From: CAJBVG01 sp044376465
Lineage (GTDB): Bacteria; Bacteroidota; Bacteroidia; Sphingobacteriales; Sphingobacteriaceae
NCBI GenBank assembly: GCA_044376465.1
Contig: JBILKW010000062.1
Span: forward strand, 1 to 11,465
Direction of reading: 5' to 3'
Length of the DNA stretch: 11,465 nucleotides
The notes beneath the pieces were generated by a model, which worked only from the letters and a program-made list of their open reading frames with translations, was not told where the DNA came from and did no database searches. Positions 1-6,650 of the stretch are shown one piece after another (the first letter of the stretch is position 1; the number at the start of each line of letters is the position of its first letter). The translations under genes were made by a program, and so were the position numbers.

Positions 1-1
1 G

Positions 2-103
2 TTCTCCTTCGCCTTTACCTCAGTTACGGTAAGCGATGTTCGCAAAAACTTCATCAGCTTTGAGAAAGAGATACTTCCGTATCTAATTCAAGCAGTATTG
101 TAG
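2..103 (+). CDS. 3' end of an unidentified protein gene (partial)
   Basis: An open frame enters from the left edge and ends at TAG 101-103, giving the last 33 residues of a protein. The tail is moderately hydrophobic and ends in a helix-like stretch containing VRKNF, FEKEILPYL and a terminal QAVL. The other two forward frames close early or look less protein-like, and a 7-bp-period repeat begins just after the stop, as it does after two other + strand genes here. The family cannot be named from so short a tail. The ending loosely resembles the last helix of luciferase-like flavin monooxygenases, but that is a guess. What is seen is only the open frame and its stop; that it is a real gene end is an inference from the context. 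Confidence 0.5.
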   Translation, partial: FSFAFTSVTVSDVRKNFISFEKEILPYLIQAVL

Positions 104-108
104 AAATT

Positions 109-179
109 CTAATATCTAATTTCTAATTTCTAATTTCTAAATTCTAAGGACCTTTCAACATTAAACATTAAACTAAAGA
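109..179 (+). repeat. Intergenic heptad repeat array 1 (CTAANNN units)
   Basis: Six consecutive 7-bp units begin with CTAA at 109, 116, 123, 130, 137 and 144: CTAATAT, CTAATTT three times, CTAAATT, CTAAGGA. After one imperfect unit and a 1-bp phase shift the 7-bp rhythm continues as CATTAAA, CATTAAA, CTAAAGA (159-179). The array starts 5 bp after the TAG stop of the upstream gene and ends just before the promoter at 184. Arrays with the same period and core occur at 6600-6643 (opposite orientation) and 7693-7727. The role is unknown; it has no GC-rich stem, so a simple intrinsic terminator is unlikely. Confidence 0.8.
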
Positions 180-183
180 CCAA

Positions 184-215
184 TTTGGTATTTAGTATAA
201 AAATACTTATATTTG
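184..215 (+). promoter_or_regulatory. Bacteroidota-type promoter (TTTG / TAnnTTTG)
   Basis: TTTG at 184-187 and TATATTTG at 208-215 are separated by 20 bp. This matches the -33 TTTG and -7 TAnnTTTG elements described for the primary sigma factor of Bacteroides and relatives, with spacing in the usual range. Transcription would begin near 220-222 and read rightward, leaving a leader of about 20 nt before the ATG at 241. It is the best promoter match I found in the window. The only + strand target before the convergent gene is the 36-codon ORF. Confidence 0.65.
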
Positions 216-240
216 CTTAAATAAGACAATTATTTACACT

Positions 241-351
241 ATGAAGCTTGAATTGTTAGATTTTTCTGAGAAAATTGAGCAAGAGTTCGAATTTGGCGAT
301 GACCAATCGACCACTTGGTTTTCATTTTTACTGCGTTTATTAGGAGTTTGA
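241..351 (+). CDS. Small ORF, 36-aa acidic/amphipathic peptide, unknown function
   Basis: ATG 241 to TGA 349-351 encodes 36 residues. Residues 1-21 are strongly acidic (E4, D7, E10, E13, E15, E17, D20, D21 against K2 and K11). Residues 26-36 are hydrophobic with one arginine (WFSFLLRLLGV), suggesting a short membrane-interacting C-terminal helix. The case for a real gene rests on the promoter match ending 25 bp upstream, which has no other obvious target. There is no Shine-Dalgarno sequence, which is normal in this phylum. The stop codon directly abuts the last base of the convergent T9SS gene (352), so any readthrough would be antisense to it. It may be a genuine small protein, the remnant of a truncated longer gene, or the incidental start of an untranslated RNA. 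I recognise no family. Confidence 0.45.
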   Translation: MKLELLDFSEKIEQEFEFGDDQSTTWFSFLLRLLGV

Positions 352-2907
352 TTACTTTACGAGTGAAATGGTACCTGTAAATTTAGTTTCACCAACACGG
401 AGGTAATATACGTATGCCCCTGCAGTAGCTCCTTCTGGTTTCCAAACAAACTCTGGATCTTTGGTTTCGAGCATAATTTGCCCCCATCTATTATAGATAA
501 TAAATTCGAATTCATCTGGGCAAACGGTTCTATTTGCTAAATAAATTTTATACTCATCATTAACACCATCGTTATTTGGTGAAAATACATCGGGTAATAA
601 AGGCTTATCAATATCTAGTAATGGTGAAGATTTAAAATAAATGATTTTGGTAATAGTATCATTTTCATTGCAATATTTATTACTCAACAATTTTAACTCA
701 ACTGGATAATTTATGTTTCCATCTAATCCACAATCTGGGTAAACATTTAATTGTGAAGCAATACTTCCAAAGCCTTGAGCTCTATTCATTTCTACTCTTA
801 GCGGCACGTTGTTATCATATAATGGTTTCGCTTCTAAAACCAATAAATCTTCGTTGTCGGCATCACTTCCTTCCACATCAATAGTTCTAGAGTATCCTGC
901 ATTGATGTTATAAAGAATAGAATCTGGCTTTAATAATAACGGCGAGGTATTATCGGGCAGGTCAAATACAAAGCGTACTCTTATCGAATCGTATTTTTCA
1001 TTTTCACATTTATTATCGCGCGTAAAGAAATCCAAATACAATTCATCCTCCCCATAAAAATTATCACAATTAGGTGTCCAGCAAAATAGATTACTCTTAG
1101 CATTCGGGATATTTTGTTGTTGTGCGAAAGTTGCTCCGTTTGCAAAAAAATCATAATTCACAACTTTATAATAAACATCTATCACATCATCTGGATCCAC
1201 ATCTTCTGCATAAATTGAAAAACAATTTTGTTGATCTAAATTAACTGCGATGGTATTATTTACACCAACATTTACTCCTTGTGCTTCAATCAAAGGCGCT
1301 TCATTGGCTATTGGCAATAAATTAATAATCACCTCTACTGTGTCTAACGCTGGCAAGGGGCAAGCATTGTCGCTTATGTAAAACAATAGATGTATAGAAG
1401 TATCCAATTTTAATCCACATGGTGGGGTCCAACAAAATTCGCCAGAAACGCTTGCATTGCCAACCAAAATAGTTGGAGTAATTACAGCGCCTAAATTAAA
1501 TACATCAATATTTTGAGAGATAGGATCAATAATTATTTGATCGGTAGTATTTGAATCGGTTGCTAAAAATTGAAAGCATAATGTTTCTTCGGTTCTTATG
1601 TTAAAAACATTATTTGTTAAACTCGTTTTTAAAATAGGAAGTTTATTAGGTGCTTCAGATACTCGGAAGTTTACACGAATGGTGTCGTCTTGCGAGAACG
1701 GACAAGAATTATCATACGCGATAATATCTATATAAGCGCCCTTCCCTGTGTCTAATGGGCAAGTGGGAGTCCAACAAAAACGTGCTGTAATGCTTTGGCT
1801 GCCCGTAACGTCTGAGGGTTCGATGGTGGCACCATTCCCTACTAATTTGTACAATCCAACTGTATCAATTCTAAATTTCAACAATTCAGCATTATTATTG
1901 TCGGTTGCCTTTATATCAAAACAAACTTGTTGGCCTATTACAACATCCACATAACTTTTACCACCTGGTAAAGCTGCGGTAACATTGGGTTTAAATCTTG
2001 GGGGGCAGTTAAGTACTTCTAGCTGAAGCTCACGTACTACCTCGCCAATTTTTATATTGTCTCTATATTCTTCACAAACAACAGAAATTACGTATACTCC
2101 AATCTGTTTGGGCACTAGAAATATAAATGCGGTATCATTATCAACATATAAATCAGGAATACCATCCATAATGTTCTGTGGAGACCCCACGCTGTAACCA
2201 GGAGCCCACATTACATCATCATATGGAGCTGGTCCAGAATTTTGACCTGGGTTAAATTGACTGGTATATCCTCCAGCATTTGGCACACCAATTTTCATTC
2301 GTAATTCATCCCCATCCCCATCGTAAATTTTGAAGTCATATTTAAATGCTTCGCCAACGCATAAGTAGTTTAATGGATCGCGTAAAAATTCTGGCGAATT
2401 ATTAATGCGCAACCCACCGCCAGCAGGATATGGAGAGGGAAACTCCATGTAAAATGCCATTGGCGTTGCACCCGGCTCAATAATATTTTTAATAATATCG
2501 TTTCTGCAACATCTTTCCCATTGTACATAATACCCTTGTGTATTTTGGAATTGCTCTTTAGGCATGGTAAACTCTGCGGCAAAAATTCCAGTTTCTACAC
2601 AACGTAATTGCGGACTGGTACAACCAGTATTAAATTTAATGGGATAAATGGTAGTACGCGGCATTTGCACCGTTTTTACAAGCCTGTTTGTTTCTTTATC
2701 ATAAATGCCTACACGTAACAATTGCTCAAATGGGGCTCCGCCTCCACCACAATCTCGGTACATTTTCATTTTTAGCTGATAACGATCGCCTGAAATGTAT
2801 TTATAACTAAAATCGCCACCAACTATATGTGCAGCATTAGTATAATTAACAAATACAGTTAACAGAAACCCTATAAATACAGATATTTTGCAAAAGCGCA
2901 TCATCAA
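352..2907 (-). CDS. Secreted repeat protein with T9SS type B sorting domain (gliding-motility C-terminal domain), 851 aa
   Basis: Predicted secreted, probably surface-associated cargo of the type IX secretion system. Residues 1-25 are a signal peptide with likely cleavage before AHIVGG. Residues 26-300 form a module with paired cysteines (YRDC 50-53, C96/C103, ERCC 131-134), a DGDGD calcium-site-like motif (196-200), NIMDGIPD (245-252) and EEYRD (279-283). Then follow ~115-residue repeats with cysteines at 329/378/383/402, 444/492/497/516 and 562/609/614/634, pattern CF-x3-A-x-D ... FCWTPxC ... DNxC; a fourth copy (about 670-757) keeps only C726 and C746. Residues 772-851 carry PDVFSPNNDGVND, IYNRWG and a final beta-rich segment, the hallmark of type B C-terminal domains (TIGR04131 family). 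The gene lies 14 bp downstream of its paralog, so the two are probably co-transcribed. Three ATG codons in a row (2899-2907) make the exact start uncertain by two residues. The ligand is unknown; adhesion or matrix function is an inference. Confidence 0.9.
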   Translation of the reverse strand: MMMRFCKISVFIGFLLTVFVNYTNAAHIVGGDFSYKYISGDRYQLKMKMYRDCGGGGAPFEQLLRVGIYDKETNRLVKTVQMPRTTIYPIKFNTGCTSPQLRCVETGIFAAEFTMPKEQFQNTQGYYVQWERCCRNDIIKNIIEPGATPMAFYMEFPSPYPAGGGLRINNSPEFLRDPLNYLCVGEAFKYDFKIYDGDGDELRMKIGVPNAGGYTSQFNPGQNSGPAPYDDVMWAPGYSVGSPQNIMDGIPDLYVDNDTAFIFLVPKQIGVYVISVVCEEYRDNIKIGEVVRELQLEVLNCPPRFKPNVTAALPGGKSYVDVVIGQQVCFDIKATDNNNAELLKFRIDTVGLYKLVGNGATIEPSDVTGSQSITARFCWTPTCPLDTGKGAYIDIIAYDNSCPFSQDDTIRVNFRVSEAPNKLPILKTSLTNNVFNIRTEETLCFQFLATDSNTTDQIIIDPISQNIDVFNLGAVITPTILVGNASVSGEFCWTPPCGLKLDTSIHLLFYISDNACPLPALDTVEVIINLLPIANEAPLIEAQGVNVGVNNTIAVNLDQQNCFSIYAEDVDPDDVIDVYYKVVNYDFFANGATFAQQQNIPNAKSNLFCWTPNCDNFYGEDELYLDFFTRDNKCENEKYDSIRVRFVFDLPDNTSPLLLKPDSILYNINAGYSRTIDVEGSDADNEDLLVLEAKPLYDNNVPLRVEMNRAQGFGSIASQLNVYPDCGLDGNINYPVELKLLSNKYCNENDTITKIIYFKSSPLLDIDKPLLPDVFSPNNDGVNDEYKIYLANRTVCPDEFEFIIYNRWGQIMLETKDPEFVWKPEGATAGAYVYYLRVGETKFTGTISLVK

Positions 2908-2921
2908 ATATAATTATTTAT

Positions 2922-4760
2922 TTAATACACTATGGATAAGTGGCCGTGCTTTTCTCGTTTTCCAAAACGGATTACATAAAAATAGACGCCATATGGAAGA
3001 CCTTGTCCTGTCCATTCAAACTCAAAGTTGCTAGAATTGTATACCTTTTCACCCCATCTGTTATAAATCACAATACTAAAATCATCCACACATTCCACAT
3101 TCATATTGTTGTGAATACTAAACGCATCATTTTTACCGTCGCCATTTGGGCTAAATACATTTGGGATGTTAAGTAATGGATCTATATATTCTGTGTTTTC
3201 GGTAATTATAGATACCCACATCGAATCTTGCTTTGAAATCGTGCAAGATTTATCTGTAACACAAATGGCAAATCCTTCAGAATTACTGGCCTTAAGCCTA
3301 CAATTTGTGTCAAAACAAACTCTAGCCATTATTTTATTGTTTATGGTGGAGTCTATTGTAACTTCGTACGATTGATTTGATAATTCCTCAGAAATATTTT
3401 TAACAGACAATATCAAACTATCAAATACATCTATGTCCTCCGCTATAAAATCAAAGCAGGATGTTTTCAATGCTTCAATTGTATTATCTGTAGAATTTAA
3501 CCAAGTAATAAAGGGTTTATTATTTATTTTAGCAGAAATGGTTAAATCAATTTCTAACGTATCGTATAATATATAGGGGCAAGAATTATCACTTACCAAT
3601 ATCTGAATGCGTTGTGGCGACTCAATTATAGCATCGCAAGCTACCTCAAAACATACTTTAATTTGCAAATCATTTGGTTGGGTCGAATCTATTTCTACAC
3701 TAATGTTTTGCTGTGATAAAAGGCTTGATATTTTGCTAATTTTAAAATTTAATGTATCATTTACATTAATATCTTTAGCTGAAAAAAGTAAGCAAGTAAT
3801 GGTATCTGCTTTTAAGGAAGTAATTGCAGGATTTAACCATTCTAATTGAGGTTGATTTCTAACTGAGCAAAACACGATATAATATTGTACCTCACGGTTG
3901 TAAACTCCAATTAGTTCATCATCTCTATACTCTTCAACAGTATATGCAAAAGAATACATACCCGTTTGAGAAGGTTTTAAATTTAATTGACCCGTTACCG
4001 GGTCAATTGTTACATCTGGTACACCATCCATAATATTATTATTCGAAATTCCGTAGTTATTCGCCCAATTTACAGGAGGATAAGGCTTCGGATTTAGAAC
4101 AGATATTCCACTTGAATTGTTAAAAACCGGATCGGTGCTGCCCATTAAAGGGTCAATTAATTTGTAAGACAATGAATCGCCGTCGGGATCTAGGTGAGAG
4201 AAATCCGAATAAAAATTCTCAAATAAACATAAATATACATTCTGTTCATTGCTTAAATACGGGCTAGAATTTCTTAGCGAAGTATTGCTTTTCGTGAAAG
4301 GGGTAAAATCAGCATAAAAGGCAATCCCGCTTTTGTCTGGATCCTTTATGTTTTTGATGCCGAAATTTCTACAACATTGCTCATAGGATAAATAATAACC
4401 AGAATTGTCGTCAAATATTGCAGGGTTTAGAAACAACGTATCTTGGTAAATTCTTTTTTGCACACAGGTAACAGCTGCCTTTACGCAAGAGTCTGTAATA
4501 AAATTTACGAGGCTAATTGAACCAGGTTTTAAGTCGAGGCTTTGCACCAAAGCGTTGTTACTTTTTTTATAAATTCCAATTCTTATCGGGCCGGGAGGAT
4601 AATCAACTGCATTTGAAGAGCAATCTTTATGATAATCTAAAAGAATCAAATACCTGTTATCAGAAAGATAGCTATACCTAAACCCACCACCTACCATATG
4701 TGAAGCAAATGAGCTATAACTCAAAAGCAACATCAGAAAATGCAGGAGAATGCGGTTCAT
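2922..4760 (-). CDS. Secreted repeat protein with T9SS type B sorting domain, 612 aa, paralog of the downstream gene
   Basis: A shorter paralog of the 851-aa protein. Residues 1-19 are a signal peptide, with likely cleavage after FA and mature start SHMVGGGF. The N-terminal module (20-300) keeps the same landmarks: HKDC (44-47), C92/C99, EQCCRN (127-132), DPDGD (191-195), NIMDGVPD (242-249) and EEYRD (276-280). Two ~115-residue cysteine repeats follow, with cysteines at 323/370/375/394 and 435/482/487/506; the FCWTP core of the other protein is here CFEVAC and CFDTNC. Residues 533-612 are the T9SS type B C-terminal domain (PNVFSPNGDGKND, IYNRWGEKVYN, YGVYFY). It is first of two genes read leftward and divergent from rlmD with 41 bp between starts, so its promoter must lie in or near 4761-4801, but I see no convincing TAnnTTTG on this strand. 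Start ATG at 4760 gives a clean signal peptide. Probable surface protein; ligand unknown. Confidence 0.9.
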   Translation of the reverse strand: MNRILLHFLMLLLSYSSFASHMVGGGFRYSYLSDNRYLILLDYHKDCSSNAVDYPPGPIRIGIYKKSNNALVQSLDLKPGSISLVNFITDSCVKAAVTCVQKRIYQDTLFLNPAIFDDNSGYYLSYEQCCRNFGIKNIKDPDKSGIAFYADFTPFTKSNTSLRNSSPYLSNEQNVYLCLFENFYSDFSHLDPDGDSLSYKLIDPLMGSTDPVFNNSSGISVLNPKPYPPVNWANNYGISNNNIMDGVPDVTIDPVTGQLNLKPSQTGMYSFAYTVEEYRDDELIGVYNREVQYYIVFCSVRNQPQLEWLNPAITSLKADTITCLLFSAKDINVNDTLNFKISKISSLLSQQNISVEIDSTQPNDLQIKVCFEVACDAIIESPQRIQILVSDNSCPYILYDTLEIDLTISAKINNKPFITWLNSTDNTIEALKTSCFDFIAEDIDVFDSLILSVKNISEELSNQSYEVTIDSTINNKIMARVCFDTNCRLKASNSEGFAICVTDKSCTISKQDSMWVSIITENTEYIDPLLNIPNVFSPNGDGKNDAFSIHNNMNVECVDDFSIVIYNRWGEKVYNSSNFEFEWTGQGLPYGVYFYVIRFGKREKHGHLSIVY

Positions 4761-4785
4761 TTATTAAAAATAACATATTATACCT

Positions 4786-4793
4786 TAACTTTG
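4786..4793 (+). promoter_or_regulatory. Candidate -7 promoter element for rlmD (TAACTTTG)
   Basis: TAACTTTG fits the Bacteroidota -7 consensus TAnnTTTG exactly. A partial -33 match, TTTA at 4760-4763, lies 22 bp upstream. Transcription would start near 4799, only 2-3 nt before the chosen rlmD start at 4802, so the message would be almost leaderless. The element lies in the 41-bp gap between divergent genes, where a promoter is expected, but with one imperfect box this is only moderately supported. Confidence 0.4.
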
Positions 4794-4801
4794 AAAAAAT
4801 T

Positions 4802-6220
4802 ATGAGAAGCACTAAACCATTGCCTATTATAGAAAAGGCAGAAATAATAGATATTGCGAACGAAGGCAAAGGAATAGCTAAATATGAAGATTTGGTGATT
4901 TTTGTAGAAAAAGTAGTTCCAGGGGATGTTGTGGATATTCAAATACATAAAAAAAAGAAAAACTTAGCAGAAGGAAATCCTATACTTTTTCATCAATTTT
5001 CTAAGAAAAGAGAAGATGCTTTTTGCACACATTTTGGTACATGTGGAGGCTGTAAATGGCAAAATATGAAGTACGATGCGCAATTAAGTTTTAAACAAAA
5101 AATTGTGTTAGATGCATTAACCCGTTTAGCAAAAATTGAACTTCCGGAATTTATGCCAATTGTTGGATCCGAGAATACCAAACATTACAGAAACAAATTG
5201 GAATTTACATTTTCCAATAAACGTTGGCTAGAAAAATCAGAAATTGCATCTGATGAATCGTTCGACATGGATGCACTGGGATTCCATGTGCCTAAACGTT
5301 TTGATAAAATTATTGACATCCAACAGTGTTATTTACAAGACACACGATCTGATGAACTGAGAAACGAAGTGCGTGCTTTTTGCAAGGAACATCAGCACAC
5401 ATTTTACGACATTAAACAAAATTCTGGTTTAATGAGAAATCTAATAATCAGAAATACAAGCTTAGGCGAATGGATGGTAATTGTAGTATTTGCTGAACCC
5501 GACATAGAAAAGATTGAATTGTTGATGGAACATCTGAAAATAAAGTTTAATTTTATTAGTTCTCTACAATATGTAATAAATCAGAAAAAAAACGATACTA
5601 TATTTGATCAAGAAGTTATTTGTTACAATGGCTTTCCGTACATACATGAGCAAATGACAGACTTGAATAATAAGCAAATAAAATTTAGAATTTCTGCAAA
5701 ATCGTTTTACCAAACCAATGCTAAACAAGCAGAAGTATTATACCATATTGCAGGTAATTTTGCTGAATTAAAAGGAGATGAAATTGTGTACGATTTATAT
5801 ACAGGAACAGGAACCATTGCAAACTTTATTGCTTCTAAAGCGAAAAAAGTAGTAGGGATAGAATATATAGCTGATGCTATTGAAGATGCAAAGGTAAATT
5901 CTAAAATAAATTTAATAGATAACACCGAATTTTATGCGGGAGATATGAAAGATTTATTAACAGATGAATTTACATTAAAAAACGGCAAACCAAATGTAAT
6001 TATTACAGATCCACCTCGTGCCGGAATGCATGAAGAGGTATGTAAACAGTTGTTAAAATTAGAGGCGGAAAAAATTGTATATGTAAGCTGTAATCCATCA
6101 ACACAAGCTAGAGATTTAGCTATATTAGATGAAAAATACACCGTGGTTAAAGTTCAACCAGTTGACATGTTTCCGCATACAGAACACGTAGAGAATGTTG
6201 TATTATTAAAATTAAGATGA
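4802..6220 (+). CDS. rlmD: 23S rRNA (uracil-C5)-methyltransferase, RlmD/RumA family
   Basis: S-adenosylmethionine-dependent enzyme that makes 5-methyluridine in 23S rRNA (U1939 in E. coli for RlmD). The 472-aa product has an N-terminal TRAM-like beta-barrel (about 8-60), a 4Fe-4S site of C75, C81, C84 (C-x5-C-x2-C) and C176, and a Rossmann-fold methyltransferase domain with FYQTN (about 302-306), YTGTGTIANF (333-342), TDPPRAGMH (402-410), VSCNPST (428-434) with catalytic C430, and HTEHVE (459-464) with the expected general base E464. The frame is open upstream to an ATG at 4700, but that extension would overlap the divergent T9SS gene and adds 34 residues unlike the family; the ATG at 4802 gives normal length. 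It heads a probable four-gene operon and overlaps the next gene by ATGA. Family assignment is firm; the target uridine (RlmD versus RlmCD-type) is not fixed by sequence alone. Confidence 0.93.
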   Translation: MRSTKPLPIIEKAEIIDIANEGKGIAKYEDLVIFVEKVVPGDVVDIQIHKKKKNLAEGNPILFHQFSKKREDAFCTHFGTCGGCKWQNMKYDAQLSFKQKIVLDALTRLAKIELPEFMPIVGSENTKHYRNKLEFTFSNKRWLEKSEIASDESFDMDALGFHVPKRFDKIIDIQQCYLQDTRSDELRNEVRAFCKEHQHTFYDIKQNSGLMRNLIIRNTSLGEWMVIVVFAEPDIEKIELLMEHLKIKFNFISSLQYVINQKKNDTIFDQEVICYNGFPYIHEQMTDLNNKQIKFRISAKSFYQTNAKQAEVLYHIAGNFAELKGDEIVYDLYTGTGTIANFIASKAKKVVGIEYIADAIEDAKVNSKINLIDNTEFYAGDMKDLLTDEFTLKNGKPNVIITDPPRAGMHEEVCKQLLKLEAEKIVYVSCNPSTQARDLAILDEKYTVVKVQPVDMFPHTEHVENVVLLKLR

Positions 6221-6603
6221 TGGAGCCCGAAGAATTATTAGGCACGCCAAACGAACCGAAAAAAAATGGCAGTCCACTTAGAAGTTTAGAAACCGATTTA
6301 GTATTGTTTAGCGATTCTATAAAAGAAACAGCAGTAGATATTATAAACGAACTTTCTAAATACCCTATATTTATTGCACACCAACACGAAGCGAATATTG
6401 GTGAATTAATAATTGATAAAGATGAACTTTCAACGGATTGGAATATACATGCATCCACGCTTGAAGAGTTTGTAGAAAAAGGAATTATAAATTCTGAAAA
6501 ACAAGAATTTTTTAAACAAAATTACAAAGACCCACATCAATATATTTGTGTTTTTGTGATGGTACCAGAGGGTGCGAACTTTGTTTTTTACCCGTATAAA
6601 TAG
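6217..6603 (+). CDS. Hypothetical protein, 128 aa, translationally coupled to rlmD
   Basis: Function not recognised. The start ATG overlaps the rlmD stop in an ATGA (6217-6220), and a second in-frame ATG follows immediately, so the product begins MM or M. It is a small soluble protein with no signal peptide or membrane helix. Residues 1-20 are polar and proline-rich and probably disordered; about 25-48 form an amphipathic helix; a central alpha/beta part contains YPIFIAHQHEA and GELIIDKDEL; the C-terminus is a hydrophobic strand followed by PEGANFVFYPYK. There are no evident catalytic cysteines or metal clusters. It has the look of a conserved small Bacteroidota protein, but that is an impression, not a search result. 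Coupling to rlmD suggests matched expression, not necessarily a shared role. The TAG stop sits in phase with the heptad repeat that follows. Confidence 0.8.
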   Translation: MMEPEELLGTPNEPKKNGSPLRSLETDLVLFSDSIKETAVDIINELSKYPIFIAHQHEANIGELIIDKDELSTDWNIHASTLEEFVEKGIINSEKQEFFKQNYKDPHQYICVFVMVPEGANFVFYPYK

Positions 6604-6643
6604 TATTTAGAATTTAGAATTTAATATTTAGAATTTAGAATTT
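6600..6643 (-). repeat. Intergenic heptad repeat array 2 (TTAG on +, CTAA on -)
   Basis: TTAG occurs at 6607-6610, 6614-6617, 6628-6631 and 6635-6638, with TTAA at 6621-6624 keeping the phase, so all five units are exactly 7 bp apart. ATAG at 6600-6603, which includes the stop codon of the preceding gene, is in the same register. Read on the minus strand the units are CTAAATT and CTAAATA, the same core as the arrays at 109-179 and 7693-7727. It fills almost the whole 47-bp gap between the hypothetical gene and the phosphoribosyltransferase gene. There is no stem-loop typical of a terminator. Confidence 0.8.
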
Positions 6644-6650
6644 TTCACAT

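Noticed and set aside
104..180. Heptad arrays as a CRISPR array or an insertion-sequence end
   Set aside because: Units of 7 bp with no spacers, no cas genes, no terminal inverted repeats and no transposase in the window.
1748..1954. Open frame on the + strand within the 851-aa gene
   Set aside because: It lies opposite conserved repeat sequence of a clear protein, has no promoter and no family features. The same applies to other antisense frames inside both T9SS genes, rlmD, the phosphoribosyltransferase, the permease, the DoxX-like gene and folP.
352..4760. The T9SS pair as a toxin or defence system
   Set aside because: Both proteins have signal peptides and sorting domains and lack nuclease, NTPase or toxin motifs; surface or secreted structural roles fit better.
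4774..4782. TATAATATG on the minus strand as a sigma70-type -10 box for the T9SS pair
   Set aside because: The primary sigma factor of Bacteroidota recognises TAnnTTTG rather than TATAAT, no -35 partner is seen, and such strings are expected in AT-rich spacers.
4700..4801. Upstream ATG at 4700 as the rlmD start (34 extra residues)
   Set aside because: It would overlap 61 bp of the divergent T9SS gene, adds a stretch unlike the family N-terminus, and lies upstream of the likely promoter element at 4786. ATG 4802 gives the usual length.
6147..6458. 103-codon antisense frame opposite the rlmD end and the 128-aa gene
   Set aside because: The sense strand has two coupled, protein-like frames; the antisense product is low complexity (rich in S, I, F) with no motif or promoter.
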